Part shown: positions 63,706-64,000 of the stretch, piece after piece
Position numbering within the stretch: position 1 is the stretch's first letter
Layout: each line of letters starts with the position of its first letter
NCBI GenBank assembly: GCA_963786675.1
Contig: CAWAZY010000003.1
Location: 744,001 to 808,000 of the forward strand
Reading direction: 5' to 3'
Source: JAGVSR01 sp963786675
GTDB taxonomy: Bacteria > Pseudomonadota > Alphaproteobacteria > Rhizobiales > Hyphomicrobiaceae
Length of the DNA stretch: 64,000 nucleotides
Notes under the pieces: model-generated
Seen by the model: the letters and a program-made list of their open reading frames with translations, nothing else
The model's database searches: none
Told to the model about the DNA's origin: nothing
Position numbers and translations under genes: made by a program

Positions 63706-64000
63706 ATGAGCAAGCGGCGTCGGATCTACGAGGGCAAAGCCAAGGTGCTCTACGAGGGCCCCGAGCCCGGCACGCTCATCCAGCATTTCAAGGATGACGC
63801 GACCGCGTTCAATGCCAAGAAGCATGCGCTGATCGAAGGCAAGGGCGTCCTCAACAACCGGATCTCCGAGTACATCTTCATGCGTCTCGGCGAGATCGGC
63901 GTGCCGACGCATTTCATCAAGCGCCTCAACATGCGCGAGCAGCTCATCCGCGAAGTTGAGATCGTGCCGCTCGAGGTTGTCGTTCGCAACGTGGCCGCGG
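63706..64000 (+). CDS. purC: SAICAR synthase, N-terminal fragment
   Basis: The first 98 residues are present; the gene runs off the right edge. MSKRRRIYEGKAKVLYEGPEPG and FKDDATAFNAKKHALIEGKG are the ATP-binding start of PurC, and the last residues VVRNVAA are also conserved. It joins aspartate to CAIR in purine synthesis. Confidence 0.95.
   Translation, partial: MSKRRRIYEGKAKVLYEGPEPGTLIQHFKDDATAFNAKKHALIEGKGVLNNRISEYIFMRLGEIGVPTHFIKRLNMREQLIREVEIVPLEVVVRNVAA

Overview
The window is GC-rich DNA from an alphaproteobacterium, most likely a member of the Hyphomicrobiales (Rhizobiales). Supporting signs are recA next to the cell-cycle kinase gene cckA, a DksA with only one of the usual zinc-finger cysteines, an F1-ATPase inhibitor zeta subunit beside purC, and a perfect CtrA box (TTAAC-N6-TTAAC). 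No phage, insertion sequence, integrase, CRISPR array or plasmid functions were found. It reads as ordinary chromosome with several unusual islands.

Layout. 1-9.2 kb: recA start, a small membrane protein, cckA, a FliO-like protein, a large MscS-family channel, dksA with a histone-H1-like tail, and a gene-free stretch with a CtrA-box promoter and a terminator. 9.2-15.1 kb: MoxR-type ATPase, GFA-family zinc protein, lysine 2,3-aminomutase-like radical SAM enzyme, PL5 alginate lyase-like protein and a molybdopterin oxidoreductase. 15.1-21.1 kb: a tandem array of four hairpins, three small secreted proteins (two of them paralogs), an M48 lipoprotein protease, an RND/MMPL transporter, TusA and tRNA-Val(CAC). 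21.4-23.6 kb: a membrane-anchored DUF2235 hydrolase. 23.7-31.9 kb: the predicted peptide-ligation/protein-modification operon (transglutaminase + DUF2126, ATP-grasp + alpha-E, second transglutaminase) with a divergent zinc peptidase. 32.3-34.8 kb: ornithine/lysine decarboxylase and a YeeE/TsuA-type sulfur-compound transporter. 34.9-38.6 kb: a metacaspase with Sel1 repeats followed by a c-type cytochrome/DUF4384 protein. 38.8-46.2 kb: TPP enzyme, small peptides, PhnN, threonine ammonia-lyase, a 3-hydroxyisobutyrate dehydrogenase-family reductase and cyclopropane fatty acid synthase. 46.2-52.1 kb: fatty-acid beta-oxidation genes fadE-fadJ-fadI. 52.4-55.4 kb: soxF-soxS divergent from soxYZ. 55.6-64 kb: CDGSH protein, sodium:alanine symporter, ABC substrate-binding protein, purB, a shortened SecY paralog, an alpha/beta hydrolase, the ATPase zeta subunit and the start of purC.

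How the genes work together. fadE, fadJ and fadI provide the core of one beta-oxidation spiral. SoxY and SoxZ form the thiosulfate carrier, with SoxS as its thiol reductant and SoxF as a flavoprotein, but soxXA, soxB and soxCD are not in the window. The 23.7-30.6 kb genes overlap by 4 bp at two junctions and are clearly one operon. The metacaspase and its cytochrome/DUF4384 neighbour look like a two-gene unit.

Caution on sequence quality. At least eleven otherwise intact genes carry thirteen apparent single-base indels, mostly +1 and often within or beside short homopolymers. This looks like unpolished long-read assembly and not gene decay. For those genes the coordinates given span the whole gene and the break point is stated.
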